Assembly: GCA_949358305.1 (NCBI GenBank)
Contig: OX442315.1
Span: forward strand, 23,464,427 to 23,528,426
Direction of reading: 5' to 3'
DNA: 64,000 nucleotides
DNA from: Strigamia acuminata
Taxonomy: Eukaryota; Arthropoda; Chilopoda; Geophilomorpha; Linotaeniidae
Positions within the stretch are counted from its first letter, which is position 1; each line of letters starts with the position of its first letter. This document shows, one piece after another, positions 36,781 to 46,889 of the stretch. Below the pieces are notes generated by a model that was not told the origin of the DNA, ran no database searches, and was given only the letters and a program-made list of their open reading frames with translations. Position numbers and translations under genes: made by a program.

Positions 36781-37812
36781 TGTAGTGACCCTAGTGGTCA
36801 CTAATGAAGTGTCGGGAATGAGCCCGAAATAAAATATTAAATTGGAGATTGTTTTATTTTATTTTATATTTTTTATGATTTCCTGTCTAGATAAAGGGAG
36901 GTAGGCAGGGTGGGAGGAATTGTGGGTGGTCGCCAAGGAAACCAGCCCGCAACCTCCCGGAGCAGGAAACACTTCCTGTGAGGAGCAGAAAAACTCCTCA
37001 GTTTGAAACTTACTTTGAGAGCAACCAGTCACCAAAATCTTCCTGAGAAAACACCATTCTACAAGCTGATTTGGAGAAAGATTGCCAGAGTATTTGGACT
37101 CATTCTTGCAGATTGCCAGAGCAATTTGTGAGATATTTCTTGCTGTTACTTCAGTTAGTGACAGTGGGATTTTTATCTTGCCAAACAAGTATTGTTTGGA
37201 GGGATTTCTATTCTTGGCCAACAGCCATTGTTGGACTGAGACTTCCTCACTCGCGACGAAGCGAAGTGAGCGCGACTGTGTGAGATTGTTGAGCGGAATC
37301 AGCCGCAACGACGCCGCGACGACGACGTTGCGACCTGGAAAGGACGAAGAGAGCGGGATTGAGCCCGAGCGAGTCAGGAGAACGTAGTTGTGACGGAATT
37401 GTGTCCGTGTTGAAGAAACGCCGAAGCCGAGCCGAGCGTCGAGCGAAGCGAATCCAAGCGTTCGGCGTTCCCGAGAAGTGGAGTCGTCGAATCGACTGGA
37501 TTCTTTATCGTTTTCCTTTGCTTTTAATTATATTTCTTTTAGTAAATTATTTCTTCAGTCGTCTAATTTATCATTTTATCACAAAATAATATCCGTATTT
37601 TAATATCTTGTATTTGATTTAGTGTTTATTCTAAGTTTGAATAAATCGTCTGTTAATTGAGAAATAATAGAGTCATTATTTTTCTTAGTGTTTAACTTGA
37701 AGTTTGAGTTAATATTAAGTTATTTTGAGAAGTATTTGTATAAGTCCTGGCACGGCATCAATGAGTTTAGTTTTATTGTTAATATTCTTCACAGTAATTT
37801 GAGCTCATTACA
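36781..37812 (+). repeat. 5' LTR (1,032 bp)
   Basis: Starts TGTAGTGACCCTAGTGGTCA, which includes a TGACC...GGTCA inverted pair, and ends CATTACA. It contains AATAAA near 36828 and a G+C-rich stretch with GACGACGACGTTGCGACC. No LTR-encoded protein is supported. Confidence 0.97.
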
Positions 37813-37935
37813 CTTGGGGGCCCGTTATTTGAACCTTAACAACTTATCTTCAGTTGAGGGACCAATTTTGTGTGATAAAAGTTATTTTGTGATAGAGTAT
37901 TCTGTTTCTTTCTTCTTTTCTGTGACTAAAACGAG
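37813..37935 (+). promoter_or_regulatory. Primer-binding site and gag leader
   Basis: Two bases after the LTR, TGGGGGCCCGTTATTTGAAC (37815-37834) begins with the TGG complement of a tRNA CCA end. TGGGGGC plus the ATTTGAAC that follows resembles the complement of tRNA-Pro, with a few bases missing between. A short leader then runs to the gag ATG. Confidence 0.7.
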
Positions 37936-40900
37936 ATGTCGCAGCCACAAGATTCGAGGAGAGGACGGGGAAACGGCCGCGGACCTCGCACACGAGGCGG
38001 AAGGACCGCAGGAGCAGCCAATGTGCATCCTTCATCATCGTCCGAGTCGGACCATGCAGACGACACCCAGGCCATGACGAGCAAGGAATTTCGTCTGGAA
38101 GTATCGCCTGAACGGCAAGGGGAATTTTGGCTGAAACAAACGAGAGAGGAGTCCCAAGATTTGCTTGGAAAATCAAGTATCTCCGGAGCCTCGTCGCAAC
38201 ATGGCGACACGCCAGCCACAGTGGATTCAACTCCAACAAGCAAAATAGACCTCTCTAATATGACACTGGAGCAAGTCATTGCCGTAGCAAGGAAGCGTGG
38301 CCGACTAGTGCGAGCCTACAAGCAACAAGCGTCAGGACGTGCCCGCGATGAGGCGGAAAGTTCAGGGGAAAACTCCCCAACCCGCCATAAACTAGCGAGA
38401 GCTCGCCAACGCATCGCAGATGTCATGAAAGAGATGGAAGACAGTCTCCAGGAGCGTCACCAACAGTATGAGGAAGGTGTGCAACTTTCGGATGAAGACG
38501 TAGCACAAATAACGGCAGCAATGGCCGATCGAGCAAGGCGACTGCAACTGGCACATTCCGAAGAATTCCAGATGTTGAAACGGCTCAAGTTAGAGGAACG
38601 CCACGCCAAACAAGCGAAATTCGAGGCAGAATTGGCCAAGAAAACAACAGATGAAGATATTCGCGCCAAGAAGGATCAATTAGATGCAGAAATTCGCGCT
38701 ACCAAAGACCGACTTGAAGCAGAAATGCGCACCATGAGGAATAGACTGGCGGCAGAGCGACTCCGTCAAGAAACTGAACAGAAGGAGTTGCGTGCGCAAC
38801 GAAAAGCACAAGCGGTAGCAGAGCGTGAAGCCATTTTGGAAGAAAATCGGAAGATAGAAGCGGAAAAAGTCCGTTTGGAAACCGAAAAGCAAGAATTGCT
38901 GGCAAAGCAAAAGGCTATGGAGTCGGCGGAGAGCAGGGAAATCCATTACCTTCGTCAAGCTGCTCTTGAAGCACAAGAAGCAGCGGAAAGAGTCCGTCAA
39001 GAAAACGAAGAGCTTAAATACCTTGCACAATGTCGGTATCAAGTGCCAAGCAATATTCCGCCTCATCGGCCAGAAGTGGTGAATTTGTCACCAGAATCGT
39101 CCAGGAACCCTCTAAAAAGGAAAGGTGAAATGGATGAAAAAAGAGATTCCAAACGTGCTTCAATTTCACCAGCCAAAAATCCAAACGTATTGGACATAAT
39201 TGATCAAAGAAATCGTCAGCATCTAACAAATCAATCAGCGGTAACAGACAAAAAACAGGGTAGAGTAACAGGATTAGATCCAGCAGACCCGCAGGTTTGG
39301 GATAAGCCCAAAAAGATGGAAACTGAAAATGTCAGAGTATCTTCTGCAAAAAATGAAGGAAAATCATTTGACGTTTACACAGAAAAACCGGTAGATGAGG
39401 ACGATCCTAGTTACCATCGTACATATACGTTGGAAGAAGCCGTTGAACACTTGTCAGCAGCTAAGGAAAGAGATAGGCAACGCGAAATAAGTCGCGAAAA
39501 TGAAAAGCAAAAATTCCAGCACGATCAAGAAGTTCCAGAACAAGATAAAAGTAGAAATCAAAATGCTGCGACTGGACATGATGAAGCAACTGGACAAGCC
39601 AGTTATACGAAAGTTAGAGATTACAATGATTATCTACAAGGCAAATATTCCCAGCAACCTGAAAATGTGGATCCACGAAATGAATCGGGTAATCAACAAG
39701 GGATTCACACGCACACTGAAGTACGATTTTCCAACGAGACACGATCACAATATGAAAGAGAGCCGCGAAATGAGTCGCGTTATCAACAAGAAACGGACCA
39801 ACAAGGTGCTGCTTGCTTCAACAACGAAACGCGTCAACAACGTAATTACGAAGCAACAGGACAGCACAATTTAAATCGAAATGAGTCGATGGAAAGAAAT
39901 AATTCAAGTCAACGATCTGATTATCAAGACGAATCACGACAGCAAAGGGGCTCCTATTGGTATGAGGGTTATACCCAAAGAGAATCACAAGGACGTCGTG
40001 ACAACTCACAGGATCGACACGATAATTCGTACCGACGACGTGACTATTCGGAGGGGCGACGTGATGATTCACGTGGACAATACGACGATTCACAGAGGCG
40101 ACGTGATGATTCACGTGGACGATACGACGACTCGAATAGACGTCGTGACGATTCATATAAAGACCAGAGAAGATCACGGTCGAGTCCGCCACCAACACAG
40201 CAAAAAGAGTACGAAAATGATCAAAAATACTCAAATTCGGATCATTTCCGACAGCGGGACTCTGATTTTTCCAGATCACGTGAGGAAAGGAGACGTGGAG
40301 GATATTTTCGACAAGACGATAGAGATCCACCGCCAACTAACCCACGCACATTACCAAGAAGCACAGAGGAATTGGAAGAAATTATTTCAAGACAGATCGA
40401 TTCGCGACTATCTCAAATCCCCTCGAAATCTCAGGAGATGGAGGAAATGTTGAGAAAACTAATTCGAAAATATTGTTCAAGCAATTGGACTCACCATTAC
40501 ACCCCATCTCATCAAATCAAATGGGACCGAATTACTCCCGATATGTTTGATGGAGGCTGGCAGGCTGGTACCCAATTTCTGGATGAAGTTATGCATCTAG
40601 TTATAAATCACGAGATGGACCCAGACGTAACTTTGAAAAAATTGATTCCGAAAATGCTAGTTGGAAGTGCAACAAATTGGTTGCGAAAAAATAATTTCAC
40701 ACACTGGGACGAATTTGTAAAAGCTTTTATGAAGGAATATGGAGAGTCCAACGCCATGATGATAAAATACTGGGATAATCATAAACAGACGTTGGGAGAA
40801 GACATTCGCACGTATTTAAGACGTACAGAAGATTTGTTCACCCAACTCCCATATCATATCAGCGATTTTGACAAAGACAGAAAATTCAGGAATGGCCTGA

Positions 40901-41712
40901 CACCTTTTTCCGAGCAAGTATTGCGAATGGTAGATGCACCGATGGCCAGTTCCTTCGAAAAATTGTCGCAATTCATACGAAACCACCAGATGTACATTGA
41001 CGACCGGTACGCTTCAGACATTCCGATAGAAGAGCAAAGGGCACGAGATGAACAACAACGACACCAGTCAGACTACACTCGAGCTGGTGCAAAAATGATG
41101 CGCCCGCGTTCTCAATTCTCGCTGTTACGAGAGGAAACCTCCACCAAAAAACGAGAGAGTGGACATCCTCCATATCCACAGCCACGAATACCAATGCGAC
41201 CAAATGTCAAATGGACACAATACCCAGGTGAATCCAGCGAGTCAATTGGAGATACTCAGATAATGCTGGCGGAATATACTGAGGAAGAAGTAGACAAATT
41301 GATGGATGCTGCTAGTGTGTTATTCACGAAAAATAATCCAGCAATAACAAAATATAAGCCTCCAATGCAAGTGAGGCAACCACAGCAAACGAGCTTGCAA
41401 CCGCAGATGAAAGGAAATACGTCCTTCCTTCCAAAACCATTTTCAGTCGATTTCAAAAAAGAAAATAATAAATCGCAAATTGGAGAAAAAACTGAACAAA
41501 CTTCAACTCCAAGTAACCCTGATGATGGCAATAAGGCCAATCAAATAAAGTTGACTCCAGACAATGCACCATGCCACAATTGCGGGCAAATTGGACACTG
41601 GGCACGACAATGCCCACATCCTAAGAGATTGATGTCTGCAGAAGAAATGGAGCAACTTGTAAACTCCTTATCCGAAAGTATCACAAAAAACTTGAACGCG
41701 CGGGCTCAATAA
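37936..41712 (+). CDS. gag: Gag polyprotein of the gypsy element (1,258 aa)
   Basis: One uninterrupted ORF. Residues 1-40 are Arg/Gly-rich (RRGRGNGRGPRTRGGR). About 150-370 is a long Glu/Lys/Arg/Ala coiled coil. About 530-800 is Gln/Asn/Arg-rich and ends in Arg-Asp repeats (RRDDSRGRYDDSQ). About 850-1030 looks like the capsid region of retrotransposon gag (PDMFDGGWQAGTQFLDEV, SATNWLRKNNFTHWDEFVKA). A single CCHC zinc knuckle (CHNCGQIGHWARQC) begins near residue 1213. Most gypsy Gag proteins have 300-500 residues, so this one has about 800 extra N-terminal residues. The stop codon lies in the loop of the frameshift stem. Confidence 0.95.
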   Translation: MSQPQDSRRGRGNGRGPRTRGGRTAGAANVHPSSSSESDHADDTQAMTSKEFRLEVSPERQGEFWLKQTREESQDLLGKSSISGASSQHGDTPATVDSTPTSKIDLSNMTLEQVIAVARKRGRLVRAYKQQASGRARDEAESSGENSPTRHKLARARQRIADVMKEMEDSLQERHQQYEEGVQLSDEDVAQITAAMADRARRLQLAHSEEFQMLKRLKLEERHAKQAKFEAELAKKTTDEDIRAKKDQLDAEIRATKDRLEAEMRTMRNRLAAERLRQETEQKELRAQRKAQAVAEREAILEENRKIEAEKVRLETEKQELLAKQKAMESAESREIHYLRQAALEAQEAAERVRQENEELKYLAQCRYQVPSNIPPHRPEVVNLSPESSRNPLKRKGEMDEKRDSKRASISPAKNPNVLDIIDQRNRQHLTNQSAVTDKKQGRVTGLDPADPQVWDKPKKMETENVRVSSAKNEGKSFDVYTEKPVDEDDPSYHRTYTLEEAVEHLSAAKERDRQREISRENEKQKFQHDQEVPEQDKSRNQNAATGHDEATGQASYTKVRDYNDYLQGKYSQQPENVDPRNESGNQQGIHTHTEVRFSNETRSQYEREPRNESRYQQETDQQGAACFNNETRQQRNYEATGQHNLNRNESMERNNSSQRSDYQDESRQQRGSYWYEGYTQRESQGRRDNSQDRHDNSYRRRDYSEGRRDDSRGQYDDSQRRRDDSRGRYDDSNRRRDDSYKDQRRSRSSPPPTQQKEYENDQKYSNSDHFRQRDSDFSRSREERRRGGYFRQDDRDPPPTNPRTLPRSTEELEEIISRQIDSRLSQIPSKSQEMEEMLRKLIRKYCSSNWTHHYTPSHQIKWDRITPDMFDGGWQAGTQFLDEVMHLVINHEMDPDVTLKKLIPKMLVGSATNWLRKNNFTHWDEFVKAFMKEYGESNAMMIKYWDNHKQTLGEDIRTYLRRTEDLFTQLPYHISDFDKDRKFRNGLTPFSEQVLRMVDAPMASSFEKLSQFIRNHQMYIDDRYASDIPIEEQRARDEQQRHQSDYTRAGAKMMRPRSQFSLLREETSTKKRESGHPPYPQPRIPMRPNVKWTQYPGESSESIGDTQIMLAEYTEEEVDKLMDAASVLFTKNNPAITKYKPPMQVRQPQQTSLQPQMKGNTSFLPKPFSVDFKKENNKSQIGEKTEQTSTPSNPDDGNKANQIKLTPDNAPCHNCGQIGHWARQCPHPKRLMSAEEMEQLVNSLSESITKNLNARAQ

Positions 41713-41730
41713 AAGCAGTGGAGCTCGCGC
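41685..41730 (+). promoter_or_regulatory. -1 ribosomal frameshift signal between gag and pol
   Basis: The heptamer A AAA AAC is at 41685-41691. It is phased exactly as X XXY YYZ in the gag frame (codons ACA AAA AAC). A 6-nt spacer (TTGAAC) follows. Then GCGCGGGCTC (41698-41707) can pair over all ten positions (one G-U) with GAGCTCGCGC (41721-41730), enclosing a 13-nt loop that contains the gag stop TAA 41710-41712. The pol frame is open from 41625, so a -1 slip here gives Gag-Pol. Confidence 0.93.
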
Positions 41731-44700
41731 CAACAAAAATTTCGGAAAATCTGCTACAAGCCCAACCAACATCAGAATTAACAATTGAAATGGTACAAGA
41801 TTCGGATGGATTATCGGAGGTCCAGCCAATAAATGAAGCCATGACGGAAACGCTGTTAATATCAGAAACATTATCAGAATCAAAGGACTTGCTGAAAAAC
41901 TCTGAAAATTCGCAAAACATGCAGACAACACTGCCGGAAAATTCGGAAAATTGTGGAAATTTACAGAATGACCGATCATTAGATGGAGCAATATCAGAGA
42001 CTTCATTAATATTGAAAACATCAGTGGAACCCGAGAATTTGACTGAAAATACCCAAGAAACTCCACCAACAGCAAAAGCGCCTAAGGGAGCACGATTCAT
42101 CAAAGACCCCAAAACTGGAGAATATGTGCAATCAGAATTAGCTGAAAAATCACATAAAGTGATAGGAACTTTAGAAGGTGGAAAAGGGACAATAGTCTTT
42201 AACTTTGAAGACGGCGAAGTCGTAGGGATGAGATATCCGACACAAAAACCAGTGACGGACTCTAAACTGGAACAAGCCGAAACTTCATCAAAAATGAACA
42301 TTCTGAAAGACAATGGACCACTAAAAAACACAACTATTCCAGTAACACTCACGTCACCAGAAGCAATTGGCACAATGCCAAAAAGAGGAGAAATGATTTG
42401 TGAAATGGAATGTGGACAAATAGTAGGAATAAAATTTCCACCAGTAGAATTGGAAAATTGTCCAAAAATAAAAGAAATCTATGAAACAAATAGAACTTAT
42501 TTCACAGCAGAAGTGACGGAAGCCCTTAAAAATGTGGAAATCACACAAGAAAATGAAGCAACAATTTTTTGGGCAAAGGTAAAAGAGACCTATGAGGAAA
42601 CACCATCACTAGCAGCATGGATGACAGATACACCAACTGAGCCTGTGGAATGGGATCCATTATTGAAAGAGTTAACAACATTGGAGCCGGAAGGACCACG
42701 CATCAGAATTTTTAATATATTATTGCCAGAAGAAGATGTTTTGGAAGGGATGACAACAATAGACCTCCAAACAGAACAAGGATCCATCGCTGCCATGCTA
42801 GACTCAGGAGCCAACCGTAGTTGTGTTTCATGGCCATTAATTCAGGCGATGGGATTGGAAAAAGAAGTGTGGCCCGTCAAGGCCAATATGGCTGTAAATA
42901 CAGCAGATAAAAAAGTGCAACCGATGGGAACAATAAGGATGATGATTCGTTGGACCCATGGAATGATGCAACAGTATTTCCTCGTGTTACCACACGACAT
43001 GAAATTCATGTTGGTTGGCAATGATGCCATGAAACGAATGAAAATACAGCCCAATCCGCTCAACGGCAAGTGGAACTTTATTTCAACGATCGACGTGCCA
43101 CAACCATATATGCCACAATTCATCATGGATAAATATGAGCAGAAGAAACTGGAAGAGCCAGAATCATTGCGAAAAACATTCCGAAAAGAGAGTAGTTTTT
43201 GCGCATTTGAAGCGAGATTGAAAGTTGGCAATGGCTTGCATGACATGATAGAAGAAGCCAAACTGCAACTAACAGAAGCTTTACAATTAGAGCATGTATT
43301 GAAGAAATATGAGAAAATTTTGAGTAAAAATCCAGGCAAGACTCATGTGGTACAGCACACCATCAATTTAGACACTGACAAACCAATAAGGGTTCCTTTT
43401 AAATCTTGGAATCCACAAAAAAGGGAAATATTGCGGACATTATGCCAAGAAATGATTGATAAGGGCTATGTAACAACTGCAGAAGGCGATTATGCGACAA
43501 GGATTGTGTTGGTAATGAGACCAGGTTCAGAGCCACGTCTCTGTATTGATTACAGAGCGCTGAATGAACACACTTTGTATGACCCGCCCCAGATGCCGAC
43601 AATAACAGAAATTTTAAGAGAGCTCGGCGAATTTCAATGGGTTTCAACCATTGATCTAACAAAAGGATACTGGCAAATAGATCTGAGACCAGAAGACCGT
43701 CCGAAAACAGCATTCTGGAGTCCGCAAGGCAGACTGATGTTTAACGTCATGCCTTTCGGGCTGGTCAACGCGCCAACCACTTTTCAGCGACTAATAGAAA
43801 AGGTATTAGGCGAAGCATTCCGAAAATATGCTTGGGCCTACCTTGACGATATTGTGATCGTATCAAAAACGTACGCAGAACACATGAAACATCTAGATTC
43901 AGTTTTAGGAAAATTACAGAAAGCTGGATTGCATGTAAATCCAACAAAGTCAAAATTCTGCAGGAAGGAACTAAAATTTCTAGGGTACAAACTTGGAATC
44001 AACGGCTTAAGCGTAGACCCAGCCAAAGTAGCGGCCATAAAGGAATTTCCAGCGCCAAAAAATTTGACAGAGTTACAACGATTTTTTGGCATGGTCAATT
44101 TTTTTCATAGACTTCTCAAGAATTTGGCCACGGTGGCCGAACCTCTACGCCCACTCCTGAAGAAGGGGATAGAATTTATTTGGGAGGAAGTACACCAAGT
44201 TGCTTTTGATAACATTAAGCAATTACTGACCGACGCCAAAACTATGCACTTGCCAAATTTACACCAACCATTCATCGTAAGGACAGACGCGAGTAAGAAA
44301 GGATTGGGTGCTGCCTTGATGCAGATCAAAGAAATTGATGGGCAGATGATTGAGTCACCGTGTGTGTACCTCAGTAGATGTCTGCAACAGGCAGAACTTA
44401 ATTACGGCGCCACGGATCTCGAATGTTTGGCGGTAATTTGGGCGCTCCGAAAATTTAGACCATATTTGGAGTTCACAAGTTTCGTTGTGCAGACGGATCA
44501 TGAGGCGCTAAAATGGTTGATGCGACTGGAAGAGCCAGCTGGACGTCTTGCTCGTTGGCAGATGGAATTGATGTCTTATAATTTTACAATCCAATATTTG
44601 AAGGGGACTGCCAACACTTTAGCAGACGCATTGTCTAGAGCACCAATTCAACTCATCTGCGACAACGAAGAGACGGGGGAAGCCGACGGTGACTTAAAAT

Positions 44701-46889
44701 ACTGCCCGACAGAACCACGAAAATGGGTCGTGGGTAACTGGAATCAGTTGCCAAAACCTCAGTCGGATGAAGAACGATTAGTAGACGAGCAAGTCACGGC
44801 ATATTGGAGTTACATGCATAATGCGCCGGCAGAAGAGTCGGAATTAAGTCCGGAAATTAAAGAAGTTCAATATTTGCCAACTTCCAAATGCGAAATGGTG
44901 ACAGCATTTATTGCAAAAGTCACGGAGCAAGCCGACTGCATGCCTCCGACACGCGAAGAAATTATAGAGCATCAGAAAAAGGATCGCCATTGCCAATCAA
45001 TGCGATACTACCTCGAGACAGAACAATTCCCAGCTTACGTAACAACACCATTACAAAAGAAGAATTATCGCATTTTGGCGACTAAACACATGTTAGAAGA
45101 GGACTTATTATTAAAATACCATCCAACATTGTCAGATGATTTAAGCGAGGATTCGCGAGCCCTGAAGGTCGTGATACCGAGATCACTAAGATTCCGAGTG
45201 TTATGGCAAATGCACGGCCACCCACTCGCAAGCCATTGCGGAATTGCGAGGACGCTTTATCGAATGCGTCAGATTTATACCTGGGACGGAATCAAACGTG
45301 ACACCACCAGATTTATTAAACACTGTCCGCGGTGTCAGGCGTGTAAACCTCGGACTAAAACACGAGTAGAAGCAGCACAGATTGGCCCATACGCACCTTT
45401 TGAGTGTCTAAGTATAGATTTGGTAGGGCCATTGATTAGAACTGATGAAGGAAACAATTACATTTTAGTAATTTTGGATATAGCCACCAGATGGCCGGAA
45501 CTTTACCCTTTATCCGACCCCGTCGCACAAGATATAGCGGATTGTCTGTACAACACGTGCATGGGATGGGGATTCCCGCTCCGAATCGTATCGGACAACG
45601 GCCCGCAATTTAAGGCCCGAATATACCACGAATTCTGTAGAAAATTCAAAATTACTCCGCGATTTACGTCGCCATATCATCCGCAGGCCAACACGGTAGA
45701 AAGGACCAACCGCGATTTAAAGTATATTTTGTCAATTTTCACAGATATTCACAAAAGGTGGGACACATATTTAAGAGAAATTGCGTTTAGCATACGCACA
45801 ACGGCAACAACAGGCCGCGATTATTCTCCAGCATACTTGAATTGCTGTAGAGAATTTAGGATTCCTTGGGATCCAAGGATTTTGGATGGAATTGCAAAAA
45901 TAGACCCAAATAAGCCACATATTTACATCCAACGACTGGAGAAAATAATTAGAGATACATATCACCATATGATGGCGCACATAACCGACTTGCGCGAACG
46001 AGTGCAAAATCACAAGATGGATAAAAAGTTTGACGACTTTAAAACAAATGATTTGGTATGGAAAGATGATCACCCATTATCAAAAGCGTCACAAGGGATT
46101 TCGGCGAAATTATCCGACAAGCGGAGCGGACCATATGTGATCATCCAAGTCCACCAAGGAGGAGCAGTGAAGCTGCGACGGCTAAAAGATAATAAGATCT
46201 TTCGCTCCATTCACATGTCCGAATTATCACCTTATTTCCCGGAATTTAATCAAGAAATTTGGGAAAAGGATCAAACTCAGAGCAATCCGAATGGAAAAAT
46301 AATTAATACATTATTTGATGAGCCAACAACATCCGAAACACAAGAAAATACGGAGACAGAAAATTCGCAGACCACTGAAATGAGTCGGATGAATAATAGT
46401 AATTCAGCGGAATCACAAACTTTGAAACAAACACAAAGTTTGCAAGATTCGCAAAATTTAGAAGATGCACAAGAATCTCACACTTTGGATAACACACAAA
46501 GTTTGCAGGATCCACAAACATCACAACAACAACTGGAATTACAGGATTTGTCAGGTTCAGACACAGCAGGCGTGAGTTCTCAAGTTTCAAGTAAACAAAG
46601 AAGCGGTGAAAAGGATAACAATTTGGAGAGCGACGAGGAGTTGGATGTAAATTCCAATGACAACACACAAGAAAGATTGCCACTTTTTCCACGGGACTTA
46701 AGTTTAGAAACAGATGAACAAGTTGCGTCTTTTTCTAAAAAGAGGGGAGGAGTGGTAGAAAAGAAGAAAATAAAGAAATTTTATCAAGATTTGCGTGAAA
46801 AACAACCAGGAAAAATCAAGAAAAAAGCTATCTTGAAGAAATATTCACTTCGAGATAGGGGGAGGATTAAGCCTCCAGACTACCTCTAA
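41691..46889 (+). CDS. pol: Pol polyprotein of the gypsy element (made as Gag-Pol)
   Basis: Uninterrupted in the -1 frame from the slip site; no ATG is needed. After an acidic linker of about 360 codons come a retropepsin (MLDSGANRSCVSW, 42796 on), reverse transcriptase (LCIDYRALNEHT; STIDLTKGYWQIDL; MPFGLVNAPTTFQ; YLDDIVIVS at 43840), RNase H (VRTDASKKGLGAALMQ; ATDLECLAVIWALRKFRPY; QTDHEALKWL), and integrase. Integrase has an HHCC zinc finger (HGHPLASHCG ... CPRCQAC) and the D,D35E core (SIDLVGPL; VSDNGPQFKA; YHPQANTVERTN). The last 200 residues are Gln/Ser/Glu-rich and end in a basic stretch with SLRDRGRIKPPDYL. All catalytic residues are present. Confidence 0.96.
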   Translation, partial: LERAGSIKAVELAPTKISENLLQAQPTSELTIEMVQDSDGLSEVQPINEAMTETLLISETLSESKDLLKNSENSQNMQTTLPENSENCGNLQNDRSLDGAISETSLILKTSVEPENLTENTQETPPTAKAPKGARFIKDPKTGEYVQSELAEKSHKVIGTLEGGKGTIVFNFEDGEVVGMRYPTQKPVTDSKLEQAETSSKMNILKDNGPLKNTTIPVTLTSPEAIGTMPKRGEMICEMECGQIVGIKFPPVELENCPKIKEIYETNRTYFTAEVTEALKNVEITQENEATIFWAKVKETYEETPSLAAWMTDTPTEPVEWDPLLKELTTLEPEGPRIRIFNILLPEEDVLEGMTTIDLQTEQGSIAAMLDSGANRSCVSWPLIQAMGLEKEVWPVKANMAVNTADKKVQPMGTIRMMIRWTHGMMQQYFLVLPHDMKFMLVGNDAMKRMKIQPNPLNGKWNFISTIDVPQPYMPQFIMDKYEQKKLEEPESLRKTFRKESSFCAFEARLKVGNGLHDMIEEAKLQLTEALQLEHVLKKYEKILSKNPGKTHVVQHTINLDTDKPIRVPFKSWNPQKREILRTLCQEMIDKGYVTTAEGDYATRIVLVMRPGSEPRLCIDYRALNEHTLYDPPQMPTITEILRELGEFQWVSTIDLTKGYWQIDLRPEDRPKTAFWSPQGRLMFNVMPFGLVNAPTTFQRLIEKVLGEAFRKYAWAYLDDIVIVSKTYAEHMKHLDSVLGKLQKAGLHVNPTKSKFCRKELKFLGYKLGINGLSVDPAKVAAIKEFPAPKNLTELQRFFGMVNFFHRLLKNLATVAEPLRPLLKKGIEFIWEEVHQVAFDNIKQLLTDAKTMHLPNLHQPFIVRTDASKKGLGAALMQIKEIDGQMIESPCVYLSRCLQQAELNYGATDLECLAVIWALRKFRPYLEFTSFVVQTDHEALKWLMRLEEPAGRLARWQMELMSYNFTIQYLKGTANTLADALSRAPIQLICDNEETGEADGDLKYCPTEPRKWVVGNWNQLPKPQSDEERLVDEQVTAYWSYMHNAPAEESELSPEIKEVQYLPTSKCEMVTAFIAKVTEQADCMPPTREEIIEHQKKDRHCQSMRYYLETEQFPAYVTTPLQKKNYRILATKHMLEEDLLLKYHPTLSDDLSEDSRALKVVIPRSLRFRVLWQMHGHPLASHCGIARTLYRMRQIYTWDGIKRDTTRFIKHCPRCQACKPRTKTRVEAAQIGPYAPFECLSIDLVGPLIRTDEGNNYILVILDIATRWPELYPLSDPVAQDIADCLYNTCMGWGFPLRIVSDNGPQFKARIYHEFCRKFKITPRFTSPYHPQANTVERTNRDLKYILSIFTDIHKRWDTYLREIAFSIRTTATTGRDYSPAYLNCCREFRIPWDPRILDGIAKIDPNKPHIYIQRLEKIIRDTYHHMMAHITDLRERVQNHKMDKKFDDFKTNDLVWKDDHPLSKASQGISAKLSDKRSGPYVIIQVHQGGAVKLRRLKDNKIFRSIHMSELSPYFPEFNQEIWEKDQTQSNPNGKIINTLFDEPTTSETQENTETENSQTTEMSRMNNSNSAESQTLKQTQSLQDSQNLEDAQESHTLDNTQSLQDPQTSQQQLELQDLSGSDTAGVSSQVSSKQRSGEKDNNLESDEELDVNSNDNTQERLPLFPRDLSLETDEQVASFSKKRGGVVEKKKIKKFYQDLREKQPGKIKKKAILKKYSLRDRGRIKPPDYL

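Noticed and set aside
36859-37589. Open frames of 70-149 codons inside the LTRs
   Set aside because: They occur identically in both LTRs because the LTRs are copies, overlap each other on both strands, and have no recognisable domain.
41718-41720. GTG as a separate start for pol
   Set aside because: The reading frame is open upstream to 41625 and a canonical -1 slip site lies in the overlap, so pol is best read as a Gag-Pol fusion.
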